Positions 42,737-50,787 of a stretch of 64,000 nucleotides of DNA are shown piece after piece. Position 1 is the stretch's first letter, and every line of letters begins with the position of its first letter. The notes beneath the pieces were generated by a model. The model was not told where the DNA came from and ran no database searches. It saw nothing but the letters and a program-made list of their open reading frames with translations. Source of the stretch: Gordonia prachuapensis (GTDB lineage Bacteria > Actinomycetota > Actinomycetes > Mycobacteriales > Mycobacteriaceae); contig NZ_JAZDUE010000004.1 of assembly GCF_036350515.1 (NCBI RefSeq), forward strand, positions 245,702-309,701, read 5' to 3'. The position numbers were made by a program, and so were the translations under genes.

Positions 42737-45664
42737 ATGGCTTCGAAAGCAACCGCCGGTGCCCGGAAGAAGGGCACCACGACCAAGGCGCCGGCCCGTT
42801 CGCGCGCCGGATCGGCGAAGTCGGGTGCACGGGGGACACGGGCCGGTAGTGCACGGAGTTCCACATCGCGGGCGACGGCGGGAACCGTGCGGACCGGTTC
42901 CTCGCGACGCTCCGGGGGCACGCAGACGACGTCGCGCCGCCGGACGCAGCAGGCCGACGCTTCCGCGGACATCCACCGGCGGTCCATGGCGGCGAGCGGC
43001 GCATCCGCGGTCGGCCGCGGACTGGGTGCGGGGTGGTCGCTGATGGCGCGCGGAGTCGGCGGCCTGGCCCGCGTCGGCGGGGGACCGCAGCCGCGCACGG
43101 CGGGGACCGCGGCGGGCGACGTCGCCGAGATGGACGTGGACCCGGTGGACGCGGACAGCGTCGACGACGGATTCGATCTCGACGGTCCGATCGTCGAGGA
43201 CATGCCCGATCGCGGCGCGCGCGCTCATCGGCGACCGGCGACCGGCGCCGCGCGGGACCTGAGCGGGCACACGCACCGGCGTGACGGTGCGGCACTGGCG
43301 GTCCTTGCCGCGGGTCTGCTCGTCGGCGCCAGCGTGTGGTTCGGGGCGGCGGGACCGGTCGGTGCCTTCATCGAAGCGCTGTGCCGGGCCATTCTGGGTT
43401 CCGCCTCGGTGGTGGTGCCCATCGCGCTCGTGGTGCTGTCGATCGTGCTCATGCGCCGCCCGCCGAACCCGCAGCAGCGGGCCCGCTACCTCGGCGCCGG
43501 ACTTCTGATCGTGCTCCCGGTCCTGGGTCTGGTCCATCTCGTCGCGGGGGCACCGGTGGATCTGCCCGGACGCTCGTCGGCGGGCGGATTCCTGGGATTC
43601 GCGGTCGGCACCCCGTTGACCGACGGTGTCACGGCGTGGATCTCGGTGCCGATTCTGGTGCTCTGCATCGCCTTCGGCGCACTGATCCTCAGCGGCAAGA
43701 CCGTTCGCGAGGTGATCGACGCCGTCGTCGGCTATCTCGGACTCGGCCGTGACCAGTTCGTCGACGACGTGGCGCCCTGGGACGACCTCGACGCGGACGA
43801 TCTCGACGCCGAAGGCTCCGACGCCGTTGGTTCCGATGCAGATGACCTCGACGGCGGGGCAACCGAGGTCCTCGAGACCGGGTCGCGCTACTCCTCGGAC
43901 CCGTACGACAACTATCCACCCGACCTCGACCCCGTACGACCGGGACGCCGCCGGCGACGTCCGGTCGATCCCGACGTCGACGCGGCCGATTTCGCCGCCG
44001 CGACCACCGTGCCCTTCGACGACGAGGTCACCGAGCAGATCGGTCGCGACGAGCAGGAGCCGGCGCCCGCCAGATCCCGCAGGAGTCGCACGAAGCGCGA
44101 GGCGGACCAGGCGCCGGCCGCCCCGGCCGAGCCCGAGGTGGGTGCGGAGGGGCTGATCGACCGCGCCGGCGACGGCGAGTACCAGCTCCCGCCGTCGACC
44201 CTGCTCGTCGACGGCGATCCACCGAAGCAGGGCAGTCGTGCCAACGACGACATGATCGACCGCATCACCGGTGTCATGGAGCAGTTCAAGATCGACGCCG
44301 CCGTCACCGGCTACACCCGGGGACCCACGGTCACGCGATACGAGGTCGAGTTGGGTCCCGGCGTGAAGGTGGAGAAGATCACCGCGCTGCAGCGCAACAT
44401 CGCCTATGCCGTGGCCACCGACAACGTGCGTCTGCTCGCACCGATCCCGGGCAAGTCGGCGGTCGGCATCGAGGTGCCCAACAGCGACCGTGAGATGGTG
44501 CGTCTGGCCGACGTGCTCAAGGCGCCGAAGACTCGTAAGGACACGCATCCGCTCGTCATCGGTCTGGGCAAGGACATCGAAGGCGACTTCGTCAGCGCCA
44601 ACCTCGCCAAGATGCCGCACCTGCTCGTCGCCGGTTCGACCGGCTCGGGTAAGTCCAGCTTCGTCAACTCGATGCTGGTGTCGCTGCTGTCGAGGGCGAC
44701 ACCGGACGACGTGCGGATGATCCTGATCGACCCCAAGATGGTGGAACTGACTCCCTACGAAGGGATTCCGCATCTCATCACCCCGATCATCACGCAGCCG
44801 AAGAAGGCGGCCGCGGCGCTGGCGTGGCTGGTCGAGGAGATGGAGCAGCGCTACCAGGACATGAAGGCGTCGCGGGTGCGCCACATCGACGACTTCAATA
44901 CGAAGGTCCGGTCGGGGGAGATCACCACCCCGCTGGGCAGCGAGCGGGTGTACACGCCGTACCCGTACATCCTGGCCATCGTCGACGAGCTCGCCGACCT
45001 GATGATGACCGCCCCGCGCGATGTCGAGGACGCGATCGTCCGGATCACGCAGAAGGCACGTGCCGCGGGCATCCACCTGGTGCTGGCCACCCAGCGTCCC
45101 TCGGTCGACGTCGTCACCGGTCTGATCAAGACGAATGTGCCGTCGCGGCTGGCGTTCGCCACGTCGTCGCTGACCGACTCGCGCGTGATCCTGGACCAGC
45201 CGGGGGCCGAGAAGCTCATCGGCATGGGTGACGGCCTGTTCCTGCCGATGGGCGCGAACAAGCCGATCCGTATGCAGGGTGCGTTCATCACCGACGAGGA
45301 GATCGCCGCCGTCGTCGACTACACCCGCGAGCAGAGCGAACCGGAGTACACCGAGGGCGTCACCACCGCCAAGGCCGGCGACAAGAAAGAGATCGACGGC
45401 GACATCGGCAACGATCTCGATGACCTGCTGCAGGCCATCGAATTGGTGGTGTCGAGCCAGTTCGGTTCGACGTCGATGCTGCAGCGCAAGCTGCGGGTCG
45501 GGTTCGCCAAGGCGGGACGACTGATGGATCTGATGGAGACCCGCGGCGTGGTCGGGCCCAGCGAGGGCTCCAAGGCACGCGAGGTGCTGGTGAAGCCCGA
45601 GGACCTCGCCGGGGTGATCGCGTCGATCACGGGTGGCGGCGCGGATGGTGGCGACGCGGAGTAG
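42737..45664 (+). CDS. ftsK: DNA translocase FtsK
   Basis: Septum-anchored ATP-driven translocase that moves chromosome ends before division. The 975 residues comprise a basic, low-complexity first 60 residues and a four-helix membrane domain (about 185-330). An acidic/proline-rich linker (about 330-480) and the alpha/beta motor follow, with Walker A G-S-T-G-S-G-K-S-S near 632 and Walker B L-A-I-V-D-E-L-A-D-L near 745. A C-terminal winged-helix gamma domain (about 905-965, Q-R-K-L-R-V-G-F-A-K-A-G-R-L) reads KOPS sites. The mRNA is likely leaderless. Confidence 0.97.
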   Translation: MASKATAGARKKGTTTKAPARSRAGSAKSGARGTRAGSARSSTSRATAGTVRTGSSRRSGGTQTTSRRRTQQADASADIHRRSMAASGASAVGRGLGAGWSLMARGVGGLARVGGGPQPRTAGTAAGDVAEMDVDPVDADSVDDGFDLDGPIVEDMPDRGARAHRRPATGAARDLSGHTHRRDGAALAVLAAGLLVGASVWFGAAGPVGAFIEALCRAILGSASVVVPIALVVLSIVLMRRPPNPQQRARYLGAGLLIVLPVLGLVHLVAGAPVDLPGRSSAGGFLGFAVGTPLTDGVTAWISVPILVLCIAFGALILSGKTVREVIDAVVGYLGLGRDQFVDDVAPWDDLDADDLDAEGSDAVGSDADDLDGGATEVLETGSRYSSDPYDNYPPDLDPVRPGRRRRRPVDPDVDAADFAAATTVPFDDEVTEQIGRDEQEPAPARSRRSRTKREADQAPAAPAEPEVGAEGLIDRAGDGEYQLPPSTLLVDGDPPKQGSRANDDMIDRITGVMEQFKIDAAVTGYTRGPTVTRYEVELGPGVKVEKITALQRNIAYAVATDNVRLLAPIPGKSAVGIEVPNSDREMVRLADVLKAPKTRKDTHPLVIGLGKDIEGDFVSANLAKMPHLLVAGSTGSGKSSFVNSMLVSLLSRATPDDVRMILIDPKMVELTPYEGIPHLITPIITQPKKAAAALAWLVEEMEQRYQDMKASRVRHIDDFNTKVRSGEITTPLGSERVYTPYPYILAIVDELADLMMTAPRDVEDAIVRITQKARAAGIHLVLATQRPSVDVVTGLIKTNVPSRLAFATSSLTDSRVILDQPGAEKLIGMGDGLFLPMGANKPIRMQGAFITDEEIAAVVDYTREQSEPEYTEGVTTAKAGDKKEIDGDIGNDLDDLLQAIELVVSSQFGSTSMLQRKLRVGFAKAGRLMDLMETRGVVGPSEGSKAREVLVKPEDLAGVIASITGGGADGGDAE

Positions 45665-45754
45665 ATCCCAACCGTTCCTGAGGTGTGAGGAGCCCTTCGT
45701 GACGGCCCTCCGCAGGCTCCGGGCCCCTCAGGGACCGGATGGTTCGGATCGGTG

Positions 45755-46177
45755 CTAACCCAGCCCGTGCTCGGCCAGCCACGCCTGCGCCCGCCGGTTC
45801 GACGCACGACACAGCCACGCATCCTGGATCACCTCGGCGAGTTCGTCGCGGGTGAGTTCGCCGACCCGTGAGGTGCGCAGCAGGACCGACAGATGACCGT
45901 CAAAGTGCGGTGTGGTGAAGAACGGTGAGTCCGCGTCCTGGACCAGCGCGAGCTTGTCGGCTTCGGAGGCCACCCAGATGACCACGACGTCGTCGTAGCG
46001 TTCACCGGTGTCCGGGTCGACGGCATCCGGCCGGGGCGTCCGGAAGAACACGAACGATTTGCTGCCGACCTGGTACACGGGCCGATCGGTGTGATTGCCC
46101 GCGTCGGTGACATGGGGCATACCGGTCGCGACGGCATGGATGTCGTCGACGGACGCCGGGCGCGTCGAGCGCGGCAT
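45755..46177 (-). CDS. MmcQ/YjbR-family protein
   Basis: A 140-residue single-domain protein of the YjbR (DUF419) cyclophilin-like fold. It shows D-D-I-H-A-V-A-T-G-M-P-H-V, S-F-V-F-F-R-T-P, V-V-I-W-V-A-S-E-A-D-K-L-A-L-V and the C-terminal D-E-L-A-E-V-I-Q-D-A-W-L-C-R-A motif. The family is thought to bind DNA, with no firm function. ATG 46177 is chosen because TAGGGT on this strand ends 7 bases before it. The longer frame runs into the neighbouring riboswitch region. It is divergent from the terC-like gene. Confidence 0.85.
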   Translation of the reverse strand: MPRSTRPASVDDIHAVATGMPHVTDAGNHTDRPVYQVGSKSFVFFRTPRPDAVDPDTGERYDDVVVIWVASEADKLALVQDADSPFFTTPHFDGHLSVLLRTSRVGELTRDELAEVIQDAWLCRASNRRAQAWLAEHGLG

Positions 46178-46184
46178 GGTCGCA

Positions 46185-46190
46185 ACCCTA
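46185..46190 (-). promoter_or_regulatory. -10 element for a leaderless yjbR-like mRNA
   Basis: Minus-strand TAGGGT is followed by 7 bases and ATG 46177. It lies back to back with the plus-strand riboswitch promoter at 46204. Confidence 0.5.
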
Positions 46191-46203
46191 CGCGCACGTG
46201 TAC

Positions 46204-46209
46204 TACGCT
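46204..46209 (+). promoter_or_regulatory. -10 element for the riboswitch-terC transcript
   Basis: TACGCT lies about 12 bases before the start of the aptamer-like region at 46221, giving a leader of about 205 bases. Confidence 0.5.
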
Positions 46210-46220
46210 GGGCGACGATC

Positions 46221-46382
46221 GAAGAGGGGAGTATCCCCAACCCTGCGGCGTCTCCGTCAGTACGGCCGCTGCCCGGTGCGACGCCGATCGTCGTCGCCGG
46301 GAGCGACCCGGATTCGTCGGTCGGGAACCTTGTTCGCACGATGGCAGCGCGGCGGCGAGATCCCGGCGGGAGAGACCTCTGG
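46221..46382 (+). ncRNA. yybP-ykoY-type manganese riboswitch candidate
   Basis: The leader starts with GAAGAGGGGAGTATCCCC (46221-46238), the AGGGGAGUA core of yybP-ykoY aptamers. It ends with GGGAGAGACCTCTGG (46368-46382), the matching GAGACCU side. AGAGG (46223-46227) pairs with CCTCT (46376-46380) to close the P1 stem, and GTCAGTACGG lies between them. The gene downstream is a TerC-family protein, the classic partner of this Mn-sensing riboswitch. GGAGGAG at 46408-46414 then precedes the ATG. The call is from motif memory and pairing; a covariance search was not possible. Confidence 0.7.
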
Positions 46383-46422
46383 CATCGCAACCGTAGTGCT
46401 GCGCGCTGGAGGAGATCGCCCC

Positions 46423-47544
46423 ATGGATGTATCGGTAACCGTCTGGATCGTCACCTGTGTGGTGATAGCCGGACTCTTCGTATTCGACTTCTTCGCACAC
46501 GTCCGGGTGCCCCACGCCCCGTCCATCAAGGAATCCGGATCCTGGTCCGCGGTCTACATCGGAATCGCGATCCTGTTCGGACTCTTCGTCTGGTGGCAGT
46601 GGGGCGGCACCTACGGCGGTGAGTACTTCGCCGGCTACGTCACCGAGAAGGCGCTGTCGGTCGACAACCTGTTCGTCTTCGTCATCATCATGTCGAAGTT
46701 CGCCGTGCCCAAGGAGTATCAGCAGAAGGTGCTGCTGCTCGGCATCGTGATGGCACTCATCATGCGCGCGATCTTCATCGCTGTCGGCGCCGCGGCCATC
46801 AATGCCTACGCCTGGATCTTCTATCTGTTCGGCGCCTTCCTGATCTACACCGCGATCAAGCTGGTCAAGGAGAGCGACGACCCGGTCGAGCACGAAGAGC
46901 AGCGGGAATCGCGATTGGAGCGTTTCGTCAAGAATCGCTTGCGCACCACCGACGATTACGACCGCGACAAGCTGTTCACCCGCGTGAACGGCAAGCGGAT
47001 GGCCACCCCGATGCTGATGGTCCTGATCGTCATCGGCTTCACCGACCTGCTGTTCGCGTTTGATTCCATTCCGGCCATCTACGGTCTGACCCAGGAGCCC
47101 TACCTGGTGTTCACCGCGAACGCGTTCGCCCTGATGGGTCTGCGCCAGTTGTACTTCCTGATCGGCGGCCTGCTGGACCGGCTCGTCTACCTGTCCTACG
47201 GACTCTCATTCATCCTCGCGTTCATCGGTGTGAAGCTCATCCTGCACGCCCTGCACGAGAACACCCTGCCGTTCATCAACGGTGGCGAGCACGTCTCGGT
47301 GCCCGAGGTGTCCACGCCGGTCTCACTGGGCGTCATCATCCTCACGCTGATCATCACCACCGTGGCGAGCCTGATGAGCTCGAAGAAACCGGCAGCGAAA
47401 CAACCGGCCACGGCGGAGTCGGCGGAGTCGGACGACCCGCCGTCGGAAGGCCAGTCACCATCCGACACCCGGCCATCGTCGGATGCCCGGTCGCCGTCGG
47501 ATCCCCAGACGTCGTCGGAGACCCGACCGCCGTCGGACACCTGA
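46423..47544 (+). CDS. TerC-family membrane protein, probable manganese exporter
   Basis: A 373-residue membrane protein with about nine helices. TerC/Alx features include F-D-F-F-A-H (acidic residue in helix 1), E-K-A-L-S-V-D-N-L-F-V-F (about 69-80) and F-T-D-L-L-F-A-F-D-S-I-P-A (about 206-218). The conserved acidic residues in these helices are thought to bind metal. Family members export Mn or protect against tellurite. A riboswitch-type leader supports a metal role. The last 50 residues are a Ser/Pro/Asp tail of repeated P-S-D-x-R units, absent from most homologues. GGAGGAG precedes ATG 46423. Confidence 0.93.
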   Translation: MDVSVTVWIVTCVVIAGLFVFDFFAHVRVPHAPSIKESGSWSAVYIGIAILFGLFVWWQWGGTYGGEYFAGYVTEKALSVDNLFVFVIIMSKFAVPKEYQQKVLLLGIVMALIMRAIFIAVGAAAINAYAWIFYLFGAFLIYTAIKLVKESDDPVEHEEQRESRLERFVKNRLRTTDDYDRDKLFTRVNGKRMATPMLMVLIVIGFTDLLFAFDSIPAIYGLTQEPYLVFTANAFALMGLRQLYFLIGGLLDRLVYLSYGLSFILAFIGVKLILHALHENTLPFINGGEHVSVPEVSTPVSLGVIILTLIITTVASLMSSKKPAAKQPATAESAESDDPPSEGQSPSDTRPSSDARSPSDPQTSSETRPPSDT

Positions 47545-47576
47545 CGCCGGCTTTCCGGTCTCGGGCACGGACGGTG

Positions 47577-47861
47577 TCAGGAGTCGAACGGCCCGTATAC
47601 CTGGGTCCACTCGACGACCCGGACGCCGTCCACCGCCCGGTGGGCGTTGAACGGGTCGTTCGCCAGGAACGCCTCGGCGCCGTCGAGTGAGTCCGCGCGG
47701 ATGAGGATCAGGGCGCCGGAACCATCGGGATAGGGCCCGCAGGTCAGCACGTTCCCGGCGCGGAACTCCTCGCCGAGCCATTCCCGGTGCAGCGGCCGGT
47801 ACTCGTCGCGCACGGCCGCCTTCGCCGGCTCATAGCGGTAGTGGACTGCGAAGATCGCCAT
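47577..47861 (-). CDS. YCII-related domain protein
   Basis: A 94-residue protein of the YciI dimeric alpha/beta-barrel fold. It has M-A-I-F-A-V-H-Y-R-Y (first strand), R-P-L-H-R-E-W-L with the conserved His, G-P-Y-P-D-G-S-G-A-L-I-L-I, and the closing F-L-A-N-D-P-F-N-A-H-R-A-V. Relatives act in degradation or dehydrochlorination chemistry; most, including this one, have no known substrate. ATG 47861 follows GGGAGCAG. It is directly downstream of argA on the same strand, 37 bases away, so probably cotranscribed. Confidence 0.85.
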   Translation of the reverse strand: MAIFAVHYRYEPAKAAVRDEYRPLHREWLGEEFRAGNVLTCGPYPDGSGALILIRADSLDGAEAFLANDPFNAHRAVDGVRVVEWTQVYGPFDS

Positions 47862-47897
47862 GATCTGCTCCCGTCGGGATCGGTTCGGGGGTGTCAA

Positions 47898-48494
47898 TCA
47901 ATCGAGCGAGGCCAGCATGCGGGTGTTGCCCAGGGTGTTCGGTTTGACGTAGCTCAGGTCGAGGAACTCCGCGACGCCCGTGTCGTAGGACCGGCACATC
48001 TCCTCGAACACCTCGCGGGTGACCGGGGTGCCCTCGATCTCGCGAAATCCGTGGCGGGCGAAGAACGACGTCTCGAAGGTCAGCACGAACACCCGGGACA
48101 GTTGCAGATCCCGGGCGACGTCCATCAGTCGCGCGACCAGCCGGTGGCCGACGCCCCGGCCCGCGAACGAGGTGTCCACCGCAACCGTCCGGACCTCTCC
48201 GAGATCGGCCCACAACACGTGCAGGGCACCACAGCCGACGACCACACCGTCGCGGTCGGCCACCCAGAACTCCTGAACCGACTCGTAGAGCGTCACGAGG
48301 TTCTTCTCGAGCAGAATCCGGCCCGCGTACTGGTCGATGAGTTCCTTGATCCGCGGGACGTCAGAGGTGCGTGCCCGGCGGATCGTCACATCGCCTTGTT
48401 CGCCGCGACGAATCGAGTCCGTGCTTGCCGCACTCGATTCCGGAGGATCAGAGGCCGGCGTGGGCGACGCCGGCTCAGGGGCGACAGGGGGCAT
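47898..48494 (-). CDS. argA: Amino-acid N-acetyltransferase (ArgA-like GNAT)
   Basis: A 198-residue GNAT-fold enzyme expected to make N-acetylglutamate for arginine synthesis, as Rv2747 does in M. tuberculosis. After a variable 35-residue N-terminus come V-T-I-R-R-A-R-T-S-D-V-P-R-I-K-E-L-I and G-E-V-R-T-V-A-V-D. The acetyl-CoA loop F-A-G-R-G-V-G-H-R-L-V (about 105-115) and V-F-V-L-T-F-E-T-S-F-F-A-R-H-G-F-R-E-I follow. It lacks the kinase-like domain of classical ArgA, typical of the mycobacterial short type. It is divergent from pgsA. Confidence 0.88.
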   Translation of the reverse strand: MPPVAPEPASPTPASDPPESSAASTDSIRRGEQGDVTIRRARTSDVPRIKELIDQYAGRILLEKNLVTLYESVQEFWVADRDGVVVGCGALHVLWADLGEVRTVAVDTSFAGRGVGHRLVARLMDVARDLQLSRVFVLTFETSFFARHGFREIEGTPVTREVFEEMCRSYDTGVAEFLDLSYVKPNTLGNTRMLASLD

Positions 48495-48553
48495 GGGACC
48501 ACACAGTAGTACCGATCGCGACCCGGGCGCACGGAGCGGCAACCCGGGGCAGA

Positions 48554-48559
48554 TACGCT
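48554..48559 (+). promoter_or_regulatory. -10 element for a leaderless leader ORF before pgsA
   Basis: TACGCT is followed by 6 bases and GTG 48566. Confidence 0.45.
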
Positions 48560-48565
48560 GGAACC

Positions 48566-48622
48566 GTGCGTGAGCAGTATCGCCGGGTCAGGACGCGGCC
48601 ACAGCGGATCGGGGCATCATGA
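48566..48622 (+). CDS. 18-codon arginine-rich leader ORF before pgsA
   Basis: GTG at 48566, placed for leaderless translation, opens VREQYRRVRTRPQRIGAS. It stops at TGA 48620-48622, overlapping the pgsA ATG (48619) as ATGA. Six of the 18 codons are arginine. It may act as a coupling or attenuator peptide. Nothing else supports expression. Confidence 0.4.
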   Translation: MREQYRRVRTRPQRIGAS

Positions 48623-49308
48623 CCGAACGCATGCGTCGCGCCGTCGAGGAACACGGTCTCGCCGGGGCCGGTCGCGGACCGGACCACATCACCGATCCGG
48701 TCGACCCGGTGCCGGTGGTCAACATCGCCAATGCGCTCACGGTGTTTCGAATCCTTCTCGTTCCCGTGTTCGTCGCCGCGCTGTTCATCGGAGGCGGCCA
48801 CGACACCGCCTGGCGGATCGCCGCGGCGGTCATCTTCGGGATCGCAGCCATCACCGATCGATACGACGGTCGGCTGGCTCGCGAGCGGGGACTGGTCACC
48901 GATTTCGGCAAGATGGCCGATCCGATCGCCGACAAGGCACTCATCGGTTCGGCGCTCGTCGGACTCTCGATCCTCGGGGACCTGTCCTGGTGGGTCACCG
49001 CCGTGATCCTGATCCGCGAACTCGGCATCACCGCGCTGCGGTTCTGGGTGCTGCGTCACGGCGTGATCCCCGCCAGTCGCGGCGGCAAGTTGAAGACGCT
49101 GCTGCAGGCCGTCGCGATCGGCCTCTATCTACTTCCCCTCGCCGGTGCCTGGCAGGTGGCCGCAGCGATCATCATGGGGGCCGCGGTGCTGGTCACCGTG
49201 GTCACCGGCGGCGAGTACGTCTGGCAGGCACTGGTGTTGCGGCGTCGCGCGGCGCCCGGCCGATCTCGTCGGACGGGCGGCAGCCCCGCGGCATCACCGC
49301 GTCACTGA
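48619..49308 (+). CDS. pgsA: CDP-diacylglycerol-glycerol-3-phosphate phosphatidyltransferase
   Basis: Membrane enzyme that makes phosphatidylglycerophosphate, the precursor of phosphatidylglycerol and cardiolipin. The 229 residues contain the CDP-alcohol phosphotransferase motif as D-R-Y-D-G-R-L-A-R-E-R-G-L-V-T-D-F-G-K-M-A-D-P (about 79-101), all four Asp in place, and about six helices. It corresponds to pgsA3 (Rv2746c), upstream of clgR as there. The arginine-rich C-terminal tail is variable. Confidence 0.93.
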   Translation: MTERMRRAVEEHGLAGAGRGPDHITDPVDPVPVVNIANALTVFRILLVPVFVAALFIGGGHDTAWRIAAAVIFGIAAITDRYDGRLARERGLVTDFGKMADPIADKALIGSALVGLSILGDLSWWVTAVILIRELGITALRFWVLRHGVIPASRGGKLKTLLQAVAIGLYLLPLAGAWQVAAAIIMGAAVLVTVVTGGEYVWQALVLRRRAAPGRSRRTGGSPAASPRH

Positions 49309-49323
49309 CCGGCCCGCCGGATG

Positions 49324-49339
49324 TTCGCCCTCGGCGCAA
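49324..49339 (+). promoter_or_regulatory. ClgR-box-like palindrome upstream of clgR
   Basis: TTCGCCCTCGGCGCAA has the CGC-N5-GCG core of ClgR operators and lies about 45 bases before a TACTGT -10-like element (49384-49389). ClgR activates its own gene in relatives. The assignment is by motif only. Confidence 0.4.
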
Positions 49340-49477
49340 CACGTCGCCGGTGGGGCCACGCGGCAGCCGTCGGATTCTTCGACTACTGTCGTCGGCACGG
49401 ACGACGCGTCTGAATCGTCGGGAACTCCCGGCGGCGTCCGGCCGTTGTCCAGACTGCGAGCAGTGAGGAGGACCTCG

Positions 49478-49834
49478 ATGGCAGTGCTACTGCGTGAGGC
49501 GCTGGGCGACAGCCTGCGCCGGGTGCGTACCGCGCAGGGCCGCACCCTGCGCGAGGTGTCCACCGATGCCCGTGTCAGCCTCGGATACCTCTCGGAGGTC
49601 GAACGGGGTCAGAAGGAGGCGTCGAGCGAACTGCTCGCCGCGATCTGCGATGCGCTCGATGTCGAGATCGCCGAACTCCTGCTCGACGTGGGGCACGCGA
49701 TGCTCCCAGCCGGCAGCGAACACCTCGTGGGTGCCGCGGATGCCGTGGCCGCCGGCGAGATGGGTGTGCTCGACGCCAAGGTGGTCATCCCGGGCCCCGC
49801 AGGTCGCGCCGAGTCGGCGCTCGCCGCGGCCTGA
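49478..49834 (+). CDS. clgR: XRE-type transcriptional activator ClgR
   Basis: A 118-residue regulator that activates the clp protease and envelope-stress genes in actinobacteria. The helix-turn-helix covers about residues 10-65 (R-T-L-R-E-V-S-T-D-A-R-V-S-L-G-Y-L-S-E-V-E-R-G-Q-K-E-A-S-S-E-L-L), nearly identical in pattern to mycobacterial ClgR. The C-terminus ends in Ala-Ala, which makes ClgR a Clp substrate in other species. The start is ATG 49478 behind GAGGAGG. A pspA-type gene follows, the arrangement of Rv2745c-Rv2744c. Confidence 0.93.
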   Translation: MAVLLREALGDSLRRVRTAQGRTLREVSTDARVSLGYLSEVERGQKEASSELLAAICDALDVEIAELLLDVGHAMLPAGSEHLVGAADAVAAGEMGVLDAKVVIPGPAGRAESALAAA

Positions 49835-49847
49835 GGTCGGCTGCACA

Positions 49848-49891
49848 GACGACGCGACCCATCGCCCCGCGTCGCTCACACCGGCTAGATT
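49848..49891 (+). promoter_or_regulatory. Candidate promoter/operator of the pspA homologue
   Basis: CGACGCG and CGCGTCG (7-base arms, 11-base spacer) lie just upstream of TAGATT (49886-49891). This is a possible regulator site in the region where ClgR controls pspA in mycobacteria. Confidence 0.35.
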
Positions 49892-49936
49892 GGTAACACA
49901 CCGCCCGAACACCGGACTTTGGAGTTGACTCGAAGC

Positions 49937-50758
49937 ATGGCGAACCCGTTCGTGAAGTTGTGGCGCTACCTGATGGCACTCGGCAACGCGAAGATCGACG
50001 AGAACGCGGACCCGAAGGTCCAGATCCAGCAGGCGATCGAGGACGCGCAACGCCAGCATCAAGCCCTGTCGCAGCAGGCCGCGTCGGTCATCGGAAACCA
50101 GCGCCAGCTGGAGATGAAGCTGAACCGGCAGCTCGAGGAGATCGAGAAGCTGCAGGCGAACACCCGACAGGCACTGACCCTCGCCGATCAGGCCACATCG
50201 GCCGGCGATACGCAGAAGGCCCAGGAGTACACCAACGCCGCCGAGGCGTTCGCCGCGCAGTTGGTGACCGCAGAGCAAAGCGTCGAGGATCTCAAGGTGC
50301 TGCACGACCAGTCGCTGCAGGCGGCCGAGCAGGCCAAGCAAGCCGTCGAACGAAACGCGATGATGTTGCAGCAGAAGCTGGCCGAGCGTTCCAAGCTGCT
50401 CAGCCAGCTCGAGCAGGCCAAGATGCAGGAGCAGGTCAGCGCGTCGCTCAACCAGATGAGCGAACTGTCGGTCCCCGGCAACACCCCCAATCTCGACCAG
50501 GTCCGCGACAAGATCGAACGTCGCTACGCCAACGCCCTCGGTCAGGCCGATCTCGCACGCAACAGCGTGCAGGGCCGCATGCAGGAGGTGGAGCAGGCCG
50601 GTGTCCAGATGGCCGGCCACGCACGCCTCGAGCAGATCCGGGCCAGCATGTCCGGCGGTGCGCTGCCGTCATCGGAGCCGGCGGCACAGCCCAACGCCCA
50701 GCCCGCGCAGCCGACGAGTCAGCCGGCCACCGAGCAGCCCCCGCAAGCGGGAAACTGA
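49937..50758 (+). CDS. pspA: PspA/IM30-family envelope-stress protein (35-kDa antigen)
   Basis: A 273-residue coiled-coil protein that assembles on the inner membrane face under stress. It starts M-A-N-P-F-V-K-L-W-R-Y-L-M-A (amphipathic helix 1). A long Gln/Glu/Ala/Lys-rich coiled coil (about 25-220) with the PspA pattern I-D-E-N-A-D-P-K-V-Q-I-Q-Q-A-I-E-D-A follows. The last 35 residues are a Pro/Gln/Ala disordered tail. ATG 49937 is preceded by GGAG at 49921. The mycobacterial partners Rv2743c and Rv2742c are not present here. Confidence 0.94.
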   Translation: MANPFVKLWRYLMALGNAKIDENADPKVQIQQAIEDAQRQHQALSQQAASVIGNQRQLEMKLNRQLEEIEKLQANTRQALTLADQATSAGDTQKAQEYTNAAEAFAAQLVTAEQSVEDLKVLHDQSLQAAEQAKQAVERNAMMLQQKLAERSKLLSQLEQAKMQEQVSASLNQMSELSVPGNTPNLDQVRDKIERRYANALGQADLARNSVQGRMQEVEQAGVQMAGHARLEQIRASMSGGALPSSEPAAQPNAQPAQPTSQPATEQPPQAGN

Positions 50759-50787
50759 GACAGCCGGGCAACTGAGAACACCACCGC

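Noticed and set aside
41975..45076. 1033-codon open frame on the minus strand
   Set aside because: It is antisense to ftsK and the TIGR03085 gene. High GC leaves such frames open, and the protein has no motifs or plausible start.
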